A stretch of DNA of 64,000 nucleotides from Pseudocalidococcus sp964653145. Lineage in GTDB: Bacteria > Cyanobacteriota > Cyanobacteriia > Thermosynechococcales > Thermosynechococcaceae. The notes beneath the pieces are model-generated. The model saw only the letters and a program-made list of their open reading frames with translations, did no database searches and was not told where the DNA came from. Below are positions 9,248-19,137 of this stretch, one piece after another. The translations under genes and the position numbers were made by a program. Positions within the stretch are counted from its first letter, which is position 1. Every line of letters begins with the position of its first letter. Where the stretch lies: assembly GCA_964653145.1 (NCBI GenBank), contig CAZZCG010000012.1, positions 1-64,000 of the forward strand. Direction: 5' to 3'.

Positions 9248-10288
9248 GTGGGAGTGTTCAACAAGCTTTCGCGAGACATCGGCATTGATTTAGGAACCGC
9301 TAACACATTGGTCTATGTCTCCGGGCGGGGTGTGGTGCTAGAGGAACCCTCTGTCGTCGCTATTGATCAAATTACGCAGCAACCCCTGGCGGTGGGCACA
9401 GAGGCCAAACGGATGCTCGGTCGGACTCCGGGGAACGTTGTTGCCGTGCGGCCCCTTCGGGATGGGGTCATCGCCGACTTTGAACGGGCTGAAATTATGC
9501 TCAAGTACTTCATGCGGCAGGTTCATGGGGGGAAAAACCTATTTGCACCCCGGGTGGTGGTGGGAATTCCCAGTGGCGTGACTGGAGTTGAACGGCGGGC
9601 GATTGAGGATGCCGCGCGGGGTGCGGGGGCCCGGGAAGTTTATTTGATTGATGAACCCGTGGCAGCGGCTTTTGGTGCAGGCTTACCCGTAGAAGAACCC
9701 ACGGGAAACATGATTGTTGATATTGGCGGTGGCACCACTGAGGTGGCGGTTTTGAGTATGCAGGGAACTGTGCTCAGTGAGTCGGTGCGGATTGCTGGGG
9801 ATGAATTGTCCGATGCGATTACCCAATACATGAAAAAAGTTCACAACATGATCGTTGGAGAGCGCACCGCAGAGGAAGTTAAAATTCGGATTGGTTCGGC
9901 CTACCCCAATGATCATTACGATGATGAGGGCATGGAAGTCCGGGGCTTGCATCAACTGTCCGGCTTGCCGCGCACCGTCACCATTAAAACTCCAGAAATT
10001 CGTGAAAGCATGGCAGAGCCTTTGACCGGAATTATCGAAGCCATCAAACGAACCCTTGAGCGGACTCCCCCAGAATTGGCCGCAGATATTGTTGATCGGG
10101 GCATTATGCTGGCTGGGGGCGGGGCCTTACTCAAGGGCCTAGATACGTTAATTAGTCATGAAACTGGGATTGTTGTCCATGTGGCTCCGGATCCGTTGCG
10201 GTGTGTGGTTCTTGGGACTGGGCGAGTGCTGGAAAACTTCAAGGAACTGGGGCGGGTTTTTGGCGGCCAAGGGGGAGCATCTGCTTAA
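9248..10288 (+). CDS. mreB: Rod shape-determining protein MreB
   Basis: 346 residues, the normal length. The actin-fold signatures are all present: phosphate-1 loop DLGTANTLVYV near residue 14, phosphate-2 loop MIVDIGGGTTEVAV around 155, and the adenosine motif IMLAGGGALLKGL near 287. MreB filaments guide lateral wall synthesis under the inner membrane. The start is GTG 9248, supported by an AGAGGA ribosome site about 8 bases upstream. It heads the mreBCD operon, with mreC beginning 75 bp downstream. Confidence 0.97.
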   Translation: MGVFNKLSRDIGIDLGTANTLVYVSGRGVVLEEPSVVAIDQITQQPLAVGTEAKRMLGRTPGNVVAVRPLRDGVIADFERAEIMLKYFMRQVHGGKNLFAPRVVVGIPSGVTGVERRAIEDAARGAGAREVYLIDEPVAAAFGAGLPVEEPTGNMIVDIGGGTTEVAVLSMQGTVLSESVRIAGDELSDAITQYMKKVHNMIVGERTAEEVKIRIGSAYPNDHYDDEGMEVRGLHQLSGLPRTVTIKTPEIRESMAEPLTGIIEAIKRTLERTPPELAADIVDRGIMLAGGGALLKGLDTLISHETGIVVHVAPDPLRCVVLGTGRVLENFKELGRVFGGQGGASA

Positions 10289-10363
10289 TCAGTTGTCAGG
10301 ATTGCCAGGGATGAGTCAACAGCGGGGAAATCTATGGCGGTTGCGCAAAAGGGTTAGTCCAGA

Positions 10364-11134
10364 ATGGGAGTAGTTGTTCGCTGGTGGACACGATTCAGTA
10401 GTATCCTCATCCTGGCCGGTGTGAGTGTTGGAGCCGCCTGGGTTGTTCGGGAAACCAACGGGGCCGGGTTACGGGAACTCTATCGGGTGATGACGCTGCC
10501 CCTGTACGGTGGAAGCAACAATACCGATCAACTCATTCAAGCTCGCACCTGGGAGTTAGAACAACGCCTAGCGGAAGTCCAGGCCCAGAACGAACAACTG
10601 CGGCAAATCCTGGAAATTCCCCAGGTCAAAACCAATCAAGCGGTGGTGGCTCGAGTGATTGGCCGAAGTGCAGACCATTGGTGGCAGCAGGTTTTACTCA
10701 ATCAGGGGAGTCGGCAAGGCCTGGATCAAGGGGCGGTGGTTTTAGCCAGTGGTGGAGTTGTCGGCCGGATTAGCAGTATTACGCCCCATACCAGCCGCGT
10801 TCTACTCTTAAGTGATCCCAATAGCCGAGTTGGGGTGGTGGTGGGACGAACCCGGCAAATGGGAATTCTTCGGGGGCAATTGGGCAGTAAGGCCGTATTG
10901 GAATTCTTTGATAAAGATCCGAAGGTTCAACCCCAAGATGCTGTTCTCACCTCAGAATTGAGTAGTTTATTTCCAGCGGGGCTGCCCGTGGGTGTGATTG
11001 AATCGGTGGATTTAAGTGATACGACCCGTCCCCATGCCATCGTGCAGTTGGCGGCCCCGGTTGAACGCTTGGAATGGGTACAGGTAATGGTAAATGGACA
11101 ATCCTCTGAAAGAACTCTCACCCCTAGCCCGTAA
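10364..11134 (+). CDS. mreC: Rod shape-determining protein MreC
   Basis: 256 residues. One membrane helix lies at about residues 12-29. A heptad-rich coiled coil follows at about 55-87 (ELEQRLAEVQAQNEQLRQIL), then the double beta-barrel domain. The order is the standard MreC plan for a bitopic protein that links MreB filaments to the periplasmic synthesis machinery. The stop overlaps the start of mreD by 41 bases, so translation is probably coupled. Confidence 0.93.
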   Translation: MGVVVRWWTRFSSILILAGVSVGAAWVVRETNGAGLRELYRVMTLPLYGGSNNTDQLIQARTWELEQRLAEVQAQNEQLRQILEIPQVKTNQAVVARVIGRSADHWWQQVLLNQGSRQGLDQGAVVLASGGVVGRISSITPHTSRVLLLSDPNSRVGVVVGRTRQMGILRGQLGSKAVLEFFDKDPKVQPQDAVLTSELSSLFPAGLPVGVIESVDLSDTTRPHAIVQLAAPVERLEWVQVMVNGQSSERTLTPSP

Positions 11135-11642
11135 TATTCTCAATGGCCTGGTGATTGTTCTCTCCATTTGTTTTTGTGTGGGAGTCGCCCTCTGGCACCA
11201 TTCCGGTTGGGCAATGTCGGGGATTTATCCTGATTGGTTTTTGATCTGGGTTGTGGTCTGGAGTGTGAAGCGTCCGGCCTGGCAGGGGGTTGTGGCAGGG
11301 ATTTGCTTGGGCTTCATTCAAGATGGGTTAACGAGTCATCATCCCACCCATGCCTTGGCTTTGGCCATGGTCGGCCTGTTAACCTCTCTCTTGCAAAAAC
11401 AACGCTATGTTTCCGAGGACTTTATTTCCGTGGCTCTGATTACCTTTGCCATGGCGATTATCGGGGCAACAATCATGGCGGGACAATTGAGTTTTGTCTC
11501 AGGACGGGATGTCGCCGAAGTTTGGCAGCAACACCGACAAATTGCCCTTGGATCAGCGATTCTGAGTAGCCTTTGGGCCCCAATCATTTATGCTCCCCTC
11601 AATCTTTGGTGGCAGTGGTTAGAGGGGGCGCAGGATAAGTAA
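11094..11642 (+). CDS. mreD: Rod shape-determining membrane protein MreD
   Basis: 182 residues, almost wholly membrane-embedded with about five hydrophobic helices separated by short polar loops (for example IYPDWFLIWVVVWSV). Identity rests on hydropathy, length and position as third gene of mreBCD, because MreD sequences diverge widely. The ATG at 11094 lies inside mreC in another frame. The gene ends 45 bp from the convergent polA stop. Confidence 0.88.
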   Translation: MDNPLKELSPLARNILNGLVIVLSICFCVGVALWHHSGWAMSGIYPDWFLIWVVVWSVKRPAWQGVVAGICLGFIQDGLTSHHPTHALALAMVGLLTSLLQKQRYVSEDFISVALITFAMAIIGATIMAGQLSFVSGRDVAEVWQQHRQIALGSAILSSLWAPIIYAPLNLWWQWLEGAQDK

Positions 11643-11687
11643 GGCTCAGTCCACACCATTCAAGGCCTGATCTCATTGGGGTGTTGT

Positions 11688-14537
11688 TCATTTGGCACTC
11701 ATCCAGTTGGGGCCGGTGTGGGCCTCCACGACTAGGGGCACAGAGAGGGGGATGGCTTGGCCCATGGTGGATTCAATGAGGGGTTGTAGCTCCTGCCATT
11801 CCGAGGAGGGCATTTCCATGACGAGTTCATCGTGCACCTGGAGGAGAATCCGGGCTTGAAAGGGTTGGAGGGCCTGGTGAAGTTTGATCATCGCCACTTT
11901 GATTAGGTCAGCACTGGAGCCTTGAATCGGTGCATTGGCCGCTGCCCGCAGTTGCCCACGTTCAAAGTTGGACATTTTTAGTTTATTCGTGTCAATTTCC
12001 TCTAATTCGCCGAGGGGTGTGCCTAGGAGTTTTTTCAGCTCTGGACTCTCAAAGTTAAAGTATCGCCGCCGGCCTAAAATTGTTTCAACGTAACCTTGGG
12101 CAATCGCTCGATATTCCATGCGTTGAAGGTAGGCAAACACCTGGGGGTAGCGATCATAGAATTTTTGAATAAAGTCCTTGGCCTGGGCTAGGGACACACC
12201 AGCTTCGCGGGAAAATCGTTGGGCTCCCATGCCGTAAATGACACCAAAGTTAATGATCTTGGCCAGTCGCCGCTCTTCGGAGGTAATGGTTTCTTTTTCG
12301 AGGAGTAACTGCGCGGTTAAGGTGTGAACGTCCTGGAGATTTTGATAGGCGCTAATTAAGCGGGGTTCTTGACTGAGGTGGGCGAGAATGCGTAATTCAA
12401 TTTGCGAGTAATCAGCTGAGACTAAAATCCACTCGGGTTCCGGAATAAAAGCCGCCCGAATTTGCCGACTAAACTCAGTCCGAATGGGGATATTTTGCAG
12501 GTTGGGATTGGAGGAGGAAAGCCGACCGGTGGCAGTAATGGCCTGGTTGAAGTCGGTATGGACGCGCTGGGTATCGGGACGAACTAGGGCGGGTAGGGCA
12601 TCCACATAGGTAGATTTCAATTTAGCCAGGGTGCGATGTTCTAGGATCACGTCAATAATGGGGTGATCTCCCTGGAGTTTTTCTAAGGTTGCAGCATCGG
12701 TGGAATAGCCCAGTTTGGTTTTGCGGGTTTTCTTGGTATCCAGGCCCAGAGTATTAAACAATAATTGACTCAGTTGTTTCGGAGACCCTAAATTAAAATC
12801 AAATCCGGCAAGTTCGTAGGCCTGGGTTTCCAATTGATGGAGCTGCTGATTGAGTTGCTCAGACAGGGTATTCAGGTAATCACTATCAATCCGAATTCCC
12901 ACGGTTTCCATGGCCGCCAAGACGGGTTCTAAGGGCAGTTCGACCTGAGTAAGCAGATCGAAAAGGTGTGGGGTTTTCTTAAGCTCGTGTTTTAGCGGTT
13001 CTACTAATAAATAGGTGGTATAAACATCCAGGCCACAGTATTGGGCAACATCCGCAATGGGGACATCGGCGAGGGATTGACCTTTACTGACGAGAGCACC
13101 GTAGGTTTGGGCGGTAATTGGTAAATATCGACTGGAAATATCCGTGAGATTGTGGCTGCCCTCGGGATTGATGACATAACTGGCCAGCATTGGATCAAAG
13201 ACAACGCCTGCTAACGCAATGCCTTGAAACTGCAACACCAGCCGGTCATATTTGGCATTCTGGAGCACTTTAGGATAAGGGGCATCGGCGAGAATCGGTG
13301 TGAGTTTTTCTCGAACCAAATCCAGGCCCAAATTTTCGCCCTGGGAATGTCCAATGGGTAGATAGGCCATATCCCCCAGGCCAGGCCCCCAGCAGCAACC
13401 AATCCCGACTAAGTTGGCATCCCGTGGTGAAAGTGAGGTGGTTTCTGTATCCCAAGCCACGGGGTTATTAACATCGGTTTGAGTTTCAAGAATACCTATT
13501 AATTCATTGAGCTTTTCTGGGGTATCAATAATTTGCACGGCGAGCTGCGGGGCCTGGGGGCTATCACTGGCAGAGAAAAACCAATCATCCTCCGGCTCAG
13601 GGGTTGTTATGGGAGTTCCCCCGACTTTTTCATGGAGCTGTTGCAGAGATGTTTTGATTCCTTTGAATTCCAACTTGGTCAACAGTGGCTCTAGGGTGTC
13701 CCAATCAAAATCCCCTAAGACTAACTGCGAGAAATCCACATCAATCGGTGTGTTCAAGGCAATCTGGGCCAGGAATTGGGAGTGACGGGCAGAATCTAGA
13801 CCTTCTTTAAGTTTTTTCTGGGTAGCACCTTTAATCTCGTCCAAATGGGCATAGACATTTTCTAAGCTGCCATACTGCTCTAGGAGTTGAACAGCCGTTT
13901 TCGGGCCAATGCCGCGTACCCCAGGAATATTATCTGAGGTGTCTCCGCAGAGGGCTTTGTAATCCACGACCTGATGTGGCCAGACCCCCAGCTTGGTTTT
14001 GACCTCCTCGGGGCCAAAGGTTTTCCCAGGGGTATTGGTTTTGGCAAAGGCGGAACTGAGATGGAGGACAGAAATTCCTTTTTCCGGATCAATTAACTGA
14101 AATAAGTCCTGATCGCCGCTAACAATTTTAACCCTAAGTCCGGCCTGGCTGGCCTGCTGGGCAACGGTGCCAATCACATCGTCGGCTTCATAACCTGGAG
14201 AAATCAAAATTGGTACATGCAGGGCCTGGAGCAGGAGTTGGAGGTTTTCTAAATCTGGAGCAAAGTCATCCGGGGTTTCAGGGCGGCCCTCTTTGTAGGT
14301 GCTATCGGCTTCATGGCGAAATGTCGGGCCACCCAGATCGAAGGCAACGGCTAAATGATCCGATTCCTCGGTCTGGATCACCTCTAGCAGTGTTTTTAAA
14401 AAACCAAAGGTAATGCTGGTGGGAATTCCCGTGGATGTCCGTAAGCCCCCATCCCGGCCCTTCGCAAAGGCATAGTAGGCCCGAAAGGCAAGGGAATGTC
14501 CATCAATTAACAGCAATGTTGAGTTGGCCGGGGTCAT
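11688..14537 (-). CDS. polA: DNA polymerase I
   Basis: 949 residues with all three domains. Residues 1 to about 310 form the 5' nuclease (LLIDGHSLAFRAYYAF, GYEADDVIGT, GDTSDNIPGVRGIGPKTA). The middle domain keeps 3'-5' exonuclease motifs: WDTETTSL carries the D-x-E pair, LQNAKYD is Exo II and YCGLDVYTTY is Exo III, so proofreading looks intact. The polymerase domain has motif A SADYSQIELRILAHLS, the O-helix RRLAKIINFGVIYGM with phenylalanine at the sugar-selecting site, and motif C QVHDELVME. It acts in Okazaki fragment processing and repair. It lies 58 bp downstream of the cyclase gene on the same strand. Confidence 0.97.
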   Translation of the reverse strand: MTPANSTLLLIDGHSLAFRAYYAFAKGRDGGLRTSTGIPTSITFGFLKTLLEVIQTEESDHLAVAFDLGGPTFRHEADSTYKEGRPETPDDFAPDLENLQLLLQALHVPILISPGYEADDVIGTVAQQASQAGLRVKIVSGDQDLFQLIDPEKGISVLHLSSAFAKTNTPGKTFGPEEVKTKLGVWPHQVVDYKALCGDTSDNIPGVRGIGPKTAVQLLEQYGSLENVYAHLDEIKGATQKKLKEGLDSARHSQFLAQIALNTPIDVDFSQLVLGDFDWDTLEPLLTKLEFKGIKTSLQQLHEKVGGTPITTPEPEDDWFFSASDSPQAPQLAVQIIDTPEKLNELIGILETQTDVNNPVAWDTETTSLSPRDANLVGIGCCWGPGLGDMAYLPIGHSQGENLGLDLVREKLTPILADAPYPKVLQNAKYDRLVLQFQGIALAGVVFDPMLASYVINPEGSHNLTDISSRYLPITAQTYGALVSKGQSLADVPIADVAQYCGLDVYTTYLLVEPLKHELKKTPHLFDLLTQVELPLEPVLAAMETVGIRIDSDYLNTLSEQLNQQLHQLETQAYELAGFDFNLGSPKQLSQLLFNTLGLDTKKTRKTKLGYSTDAATLEKLQGDHPIIDVILEHRTLAKLKSTYVDALPALVRPDTQRVHTDFNQAITATGRLSSSNPNLQNIPIRTEFSRQIRAAFIPEPEWILVSADYSQIELRILAHLSQEPRLISAYQNLQDVHTLTAQLLLEKETITSEERRLAKIINFGVIYGMGAQRFSREAGVSLAQAKDFIQKFYDRYPQVFAYLQRMEYRAIAQGYVETILGRRRYFNFESPELKKLLGTPLGELEEIDTNKLKMSNFERGQLRAAANAPIQGSSADLIKVAMIKLHQALQPFQARILLQVHDELVMEMPSSEWQELQPLIESTMGQAIPLSVPLVVEAHTGPNWMSAK

Positions 14538-14595
14538 TCCCTTATCCTCTGGCGATTAGCTCAGGTGTGTGGTTTTAGCTCACAGGTATCAAATC

Positions 14596-16593
14596 TTAGG
14601 ACAGTTCCAGGGCCTGGGGTAAGGATTCTGGCTGCATCTCGGGATTATTCAGGCTGGGATTACGGAAGCCCTGGACTAAATAGACCTGAATTTTGTGTTC
14701 TTTGCCCTTCAACTCCAACGCCCCCCAGGCCTCGACTTGATAACGATCCGGGACATAGGCTAGGGTTTCGGCGGCAATCAAAATGCGACAGGGGGTCGGG
14801 TGCCGATGTTTATCAACACTTTCTAACCGGGAGGCCGTATTCACACTATCTCCAATCACCCCATACTCCAATCGGGTTTTACTGCCTAAACTGCCCACCA
14901 CAATCGGGCCCGTAAAAATTCCCACCCGCATGCCCACCTGGGGTAAGCCCTGCGTTGCCCAAACTTTATTGAGTTCCGCTAAGGAAGCCCCGAGGGCCAA
15001 GGCACAATCCACCGCATGTTGGGCATCTTGGGCAATTTCCGTATCCGACGTCCGGGGGATGGGCACACCAAACACTGCCATAATCCCATCACCGGTAAAT
15101 TTGTTGATCACCCCTTGATGGGCCTGGACAATATCCGCGACTTTTTCCAGATAGGCATTGAGCCAGGGCAATAACTCCTCCGGGGGCATGGTTTCAGAAA
15201 TCGTACTAAAGCCCTTGAGATCCGTAAACAACAGCGTGGCGACCAGTTTCTGTCCGGGTAAGCGACCATCTTCTAGGAGTTCATCTCGCCGTTGCCAAAG
15301 GGTATCCGCAATTTCTGGAGAGGTACTTTGACCCAAGAGCCGCATCACCATTTGCCGTTGTTGTTGGGCCTGTTGCGCGGTGTAGGTGACAATGCTGCCA
15401 GCGGCAATAGCAAACGCCAGGGCCGGGGGGACAAGAGGAATCCAGCCCAAATTGAGGAAAACCCCGTAGGTCGTACCCAGCAAAGCCAGTAAACAGGCCC
15501 CAGAGCCGAGAGCCAAGACTAAGGGTTGTCGAAAACGCCAGGTTAAGAGGGCACCAATCCCGGCCCAGAGCAAAATCCAGGCCACTTCCACGGGCCAAGA
15601 CCAGTACCAAATTTGCGCCTGTTGTCCGGCCCCGGCATCGAGAAATTGGCTAATCATTTGCCCGTGGATGAAAACCCCAGGCATCCGTTGTTCGTCCTGA
15701 ATCCCAGAACTGAAGGGAGTGTAGAAAAAGTCTTTGCCACTTTCTGCGAGGGTGCCAATGAGGACAATCCGGTTTTCGATTAAGGCTGGATCAACCCGAT
15801 CCTCCAGCACATCCCCCAGGGAAACCCAGGTTAAGGCCCGATTGTCCCCGTGGTAGTTCAGCATAACCTGATAGCCTTGGGTATCGGCATTGACGTAGGC
15901 GGCGGAATTGGGCTCTAGGGGAACAAAAATCGTTTGCCCCAGTTGCATTTGGTTGGGATTAGCGGGGTTGGCGGTCGGAACAACACCCTCATCTTGGAGG
16001 TAACGCAGGGAGAGTCTGAGGGAAAACGAAAATAGGGTCTCTTCCTCTCCCGCCATAAACAAAATATTCCGGCGGACGGTTCCTCCCGCATCGACAATTA
16101 CATCATTGAAGCCCACTTGTTCCGGGGGTAAGCTGGCAGGCGGTTTAATGGTGGGATGCAGCTCATCGCCAATTTTCGTCACGCCAAAAATCCGGTCGGA
16201 ATTGGCTAGGATTTGGTTGAATTCGGCCTGGCCTGGGGCAACGGAAATATCCCGATAAATATCTAACCCAATGGCTCGGGGGTTGGCGGCCAGGAGCTTT
16301 TTAAATAGATCCGCATAGATTTGATCCGGGAGGGGCCAGGTTTGCAGGGCTTGAATATCGGCTTCTGTAATCCCCACCACTAAAATCCGCTCGTCCGGGG
16401 GTTGCAGGGGCCGCAACTGTATCAAGCGATCGTAGGCCCCCAACTCCAAGGGTTCCAGCCCCCCCAGGCCCCGCACTAGAACCACCAACCCCGTCGCAAT
16501 AGTTGTCGCCAACCCCACCACCGCCACCGAAATCGCCTGGGACTTATCTGGACGGAAGAGTCGTTGAACCACATGAGACAATGGAAAGCGCAT
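14596..16593 (-). CDS. CHASE2-domain class III nucleotide cyclase
   Basis: 665 residues. A first membrane helix at about 20-41 is followed by an extracytoplasmic CHASE2 sensor (about 50-325), then three membrane helices (about 330-405) and a class III cyclase domain (about 440-625). Metal-binding aspartates are visible in LLFTDLKGFS and NKFTGDGIMAVFG. The lysine of NKFTGD sits where adenylate cyclases have their purine-selecting lysine. The second selector position, in EYGVIGDSVNTASRLES, is glycine rather than the usual Asp or Thr. The asparagine and arginine of the transition-state site are present. The product is probably cAMP, with some doubt. It lies upstream of polA in the same direction. 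Confidence 0.88.
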   Translation of the reverse strand: MRFPLSHVVQRLFRPDKSQAISVAVVGLATTIATGLVVLVRGLGGLEPLELGAYDRLIQLRPLQPPDERILVVGITEADIQALQTWPLPDQIYADLFKKLLAANPRAIGLDIYRDISVAPGQAEFNQILANSDRIFGVTKIGDELHPTIKPPASLPPEQVGFNDVIVDAGGTVRRNILFMAGEEETLFSFSLRLSLRYLQDEGVVPTANPANPNQMQLGQTIFVPLEPNSAAYVNADTQGYQVMLNYHGDNRALTWVSLGDVLEDRVDPALIENRIVLIGTLAESGKDFFYTPFSSGIQDEQRMPGVFIHGQMISQFLDAGAGQQAQIWYWSWPVEVAWILLWAGIGALLTWRFRQPLVLALGSGACLLALLGTTYGVFLNLGWIPLVPPALAFAIAAGSIVTYTAQQAQQQRQMVMRLLGQSTSPEIADTLWQRRDELLEDGRLPGQKLVATLLFTDLKGFSTISETMPPEELLPWLNAYLEKVADIVQAHQGVINKFTGDGIMAVFGVPIPRTSDTEIAQDAQHAVDCALALGASLAELNKVWATQGLPQVGMRVGIFTGPIVVGSLGSKTRLEYGVIGDSVNTASRLESVDKHRHPTPCRILIAAETLAYVPDRYQVEAWGALELKGKEHKIQVYLVQGFRNPSLNNPEMQPESLPQALELS

Positions 16594-16732
16594 AACTGCC
16601 CGCCGGATTTGAGGACTGAGGTGCTATCGATTTCCATCTTGCCATCCAGGCCCAGCCGCTGTCGGGGAGAGATGATTCAGCCCTGATCCCGTTAACCATG
16701 GATGTCCCAATGTTGGAGTGGCCGAAAAAATT

Positions 16733-17242
16733 ATGAATTACTTAGTCGCGACCTTTGGGGATCGAATGGCCACCGAAGCTGCCTACACCGCCTTGGAGTT
16801 AACCGGATATCCCTTAGACAAAGCCAGCATCTATGGCCTGGGCTACAAAACTGAAACTGATCTCCAGGCCCTTTACGATCCCTATTTAACTGCTCGGCAA
16901 GAAATGCAACGGATGCTGGTGTGGCTGGTACCCTTTGGTTTTTTTGCCGGATTCACCTTCAATCAAGTCACCGCCATCCAAATTATCAGCAGTTTTACGC
17001 CTCTGAATAACAGTGTTCTGGGGGGGCTATTTGGGGCCATTGCTGGGGGCCTGGGGAGCTTGACCGTCGGCGGGGGACTAAAAGTGGTTTTGTCAGGCAA
17101 AGCGGGAACGCCATTCCGGCAACGGTTGCGACAGGGCCAATATCTCCTTGTGGTCACAGGTTCGGAAACCCAACTTCGCCAGGCCGAGCGGTGTTTAGGG
17201 CCCACATCTCCCCTCTATCTCCAGGCCTACGAAACCCTTTAA
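16733..17242 (+). CDS. Conserved cyanobacterial membrane-associated protein, unknown function
   Basis: 169 residues from the ATG at 16733; a GTG at 16718 is an alternative but overlaps the only GGAG ribosome-site candidate. The N-terminal 60 residues are soluble and mixed alpha/beta (VATFGDRMATEAAYTAL). Two hydrophobic stretches follow (about 62-83 and 95-118, the latter glycine-rich), and the C-terminus returns to a soluble fold. This suggests a small hairpin membrane protein with both ends on one side. I do not recognise a named family. It precedes pyk on the same strand. Confidence 0.72.
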   Translation: MNYLVATFGDRMATEAAYTALELTGYPLDKASIYGLGYKTETDLQALYDPYLTARQEMQRMLVWLVPFGFFAGFTFNQVTAIQIISSFTPLNNSVLGGLFGAIAGGLGSLTVGGGLKVVLSGKAGTPFRQRLRQGQYLLVVTGSETQLRQAERCLGPTSPLYLQAYETL

Positions 17243-17329
17243 ATCCAAGAAGGTTAAGACGGGGTCATGGCCTGGCCTGGGGAGGATTCGGTACAGTGGG
17301 GGCAGCCATTGTCTCCCTGGGAGTTTTCG

Positions 17330-18757
17330 ATGCCCGTCCATAGCCTGAGTCCCCGGACAAAAATCGTCGCCACCATTGGCCCTGCCAGTAGTGATAAGGC
17401 CACCCTAACCGCAATGGTCAAGGCTGGGATGAGTGTGGCCCGCCTCAATTTTTCCCACGGGAGCTACGAGGATCATGCCCGGATGGTGGCCTTGCTGCGG
17501 GAAGTATCTTTGGAGTTGGATCAACCCATTACCCTCCTTCAGGATTTACAGGGGCCAAAAATTCGGGTGGGACAGTTACCGGGGGGAGAACTCCAACTGA
17601 TTCCCGGACAGACCGTAACCTTGATCCCCCTAGACAACGACTATCCTGACCCCCAGGCCATCCCGATTGACTATCCCTATCTAGCTGATGATGCAACCCC
17701 AGGGGCACAGGTGCTATTGGATGATGGTCTGTTGGAGTTGGAGGTAATGGCCATCGAGCCACCCGCAGTTATTTGCCAAGTGATTGAAGGGGGGCCGCTG
17801 AAAAGTCGTAAAGGCGTGAATTTGCCCAGCTTGGATTTGCGTTTGCCCTCCATGACAGAAAAAGATAAGCAGGATCTGATTTTTGGTCTGTCCCAAGGGG
17901 TGGACTGGATTTCCTTGAGTTTTGTTCGCAAAGCGGAAGATGTCCAGGCCCTGAAAGCTTTACTGGTTGAACATGGGGCTGCTGATACTCCAGTCTTGGC
18001 AAAAATTGAAAAACCCCAGGCCATTGCCAACCTCGAAGCCATCGTCGAAGAATGTAACGGCCTAATGGTGGCCCGTGGTGATTTGGGGGTGGAAATGCGC
18101 CCGGAATCCGTACCGATGTTGCAGAAAAAAATTATTCGACTGTGCAATCAAAAGGCGATTCCTGTGATTACCGCCACCCAGATGTTGGACAGCATGATTC
18201 GCAATGCCCGGCCGACCCGCGCTGAAGCCAGTGATGTGGCCAATGCGATTTTGGATGGAACGGATGCGGTGATGTTATCCGGGGAGTCGGCGGTGGGGCA
18301 GTATCCCGTCCAGGCCGTGGAAATGCTGGCCAAAATTGCCACCGAAGTTGAAAAAAATCTGGAAATTGTCAACTACAGCCCGAGCCATGCCGATGAAACC
18401 ACTGCCCTTGGGGAAGGGATTAATGCCATTTGTCGAACGTTGCCTTTGCGTTGTATTGCTGCGTTTACCAGTTCAGGATATACCGCCATCGTTGCCGCTG
18501 GTGAACGTCCCAATGTGCCTGTGGTTGCCTTTACCCCGAGTCGTGATGTTTACCATCGGCTGAATTTAATTTGGGGGGTACATCCCCTGTTGTTAGAGCA
18601 TTCCCTCGTCACCTTTGAGGAACTGGTCAAGGAGGCGGAGGTGGATTTGGTTGAACGTAATTTGGTGGTTTCGGGGGATCGGATTTTGGTCATGGGCGGA
18701 ATTCCCACTCAGCACACCCGTGGCACTAATTTTCTCAAGATTCATCAAATCCCTTAA
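17330..18757 (+). CDS. pyk: Pyruvate kinase
   Basis: 475 residues when started at ATG 17330, which has a GGGAG ribosome site 8 bases upstream and places TKIVATIGPAS near the N-terminus as in other pyruvate kinases. The open frame extends to 17267, but the extra 21 residues look random. The active-site stretches SLSFVRKAEDV, AKIEKPQAI, MVARGDLGVEM and ITATQMLDSM are all present. It converts phosphoenolpyruvate and ADP to pyruvate and ATP. It has the classic short form without the extra C-terminal PEP-utiliser domain found in some cyanobacterial paralogues. Confidence 0.96.
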   Translation: MPVHSLSPRTKIVATIGPASSDKATLTAMVKAGMSVARLNFSHGSYEDHARMVALLREVSLELDQPITLLQDLQGPKIRVGQLPGGELQLIPGQTVTLIPLDNDYPDPQAIPIDYPYLADDATPGAQVLLDDGLLELEVMAIEPPAVICQVIEGGPLKSRKGVNLPSLDLRLPSMTEKDKQDLIFGLSQGVDWISLSFVRKAEDVQALKALLVEHGAADTPVLAKIEKPQAIANLEAIVEECNGLMVARGDLGVEMRPESVPMLQKKIIRLCNQKAIPVITATQMLDSMIRNARPTRAEASDVANAILDGTDAVMLSGESAVGQYPVQAVEMLAKIATEVEKNLEIVNYSPSHADETTALGEGINAICRTLPLRCIAAFTSSGYTAIVAAGERPNVPVVAFTPSRDVYHRLNLIWGVHPLLLEHSLVTFEELVKEAEVDLVERNLVVSGDRILVMGGIPTQHTRGTNFLKIHQIP

Positions 18758-19137
18758 TTTCAGAGGAGTCAAGAGTCATTTTCTGAAGCCCGAAAATTAT
18801 CGATTATTCAGAGAATTGAGCAGAAATTTTCGATCATGCTTTCATCCCTCCTAACCAGTGGCTTCTTACTCGTTTCCCAGGTCAATTTTTCGGAAGCTCA
18901 AACCACGATTCCAAACCATTCAAAGTGTATTTCAAGTTTCTAAAAGCCCTGACAGATAAGGCCTGTAAAGACTCAATCTGAACTTGGCATAGAATATGGG
19001 CAGTTTTACCAAAACTGAACCCATCATGTTTTTTAAGCAGAGCTAGCCCAATCAACATAAGGGGCTCGAGAGTCGCAAACTCATTCTATAGAGCCTAGAA
19101 CAACATCAACGCTGGGGCTCTTAGGATCAGCGAGCTA
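18758..19137. other. Gene-free region after pyk
   Basis: About 380 bp with many stops in every frame. No tRNA-like fold, no strong terminator with a T tract and no long repeat was found. The stretch contains fewer CCAGGCC motifs than the flanking genes and leads into the decayed ORF at 19138. Confidence 0.5.

Noticed and set aside
10311..10370. 19-codon frame just before mreC
   Set aside because: Ends at TAG overlapping the mreC start and has no family match; at most a leader peptide, with no supporting signal.
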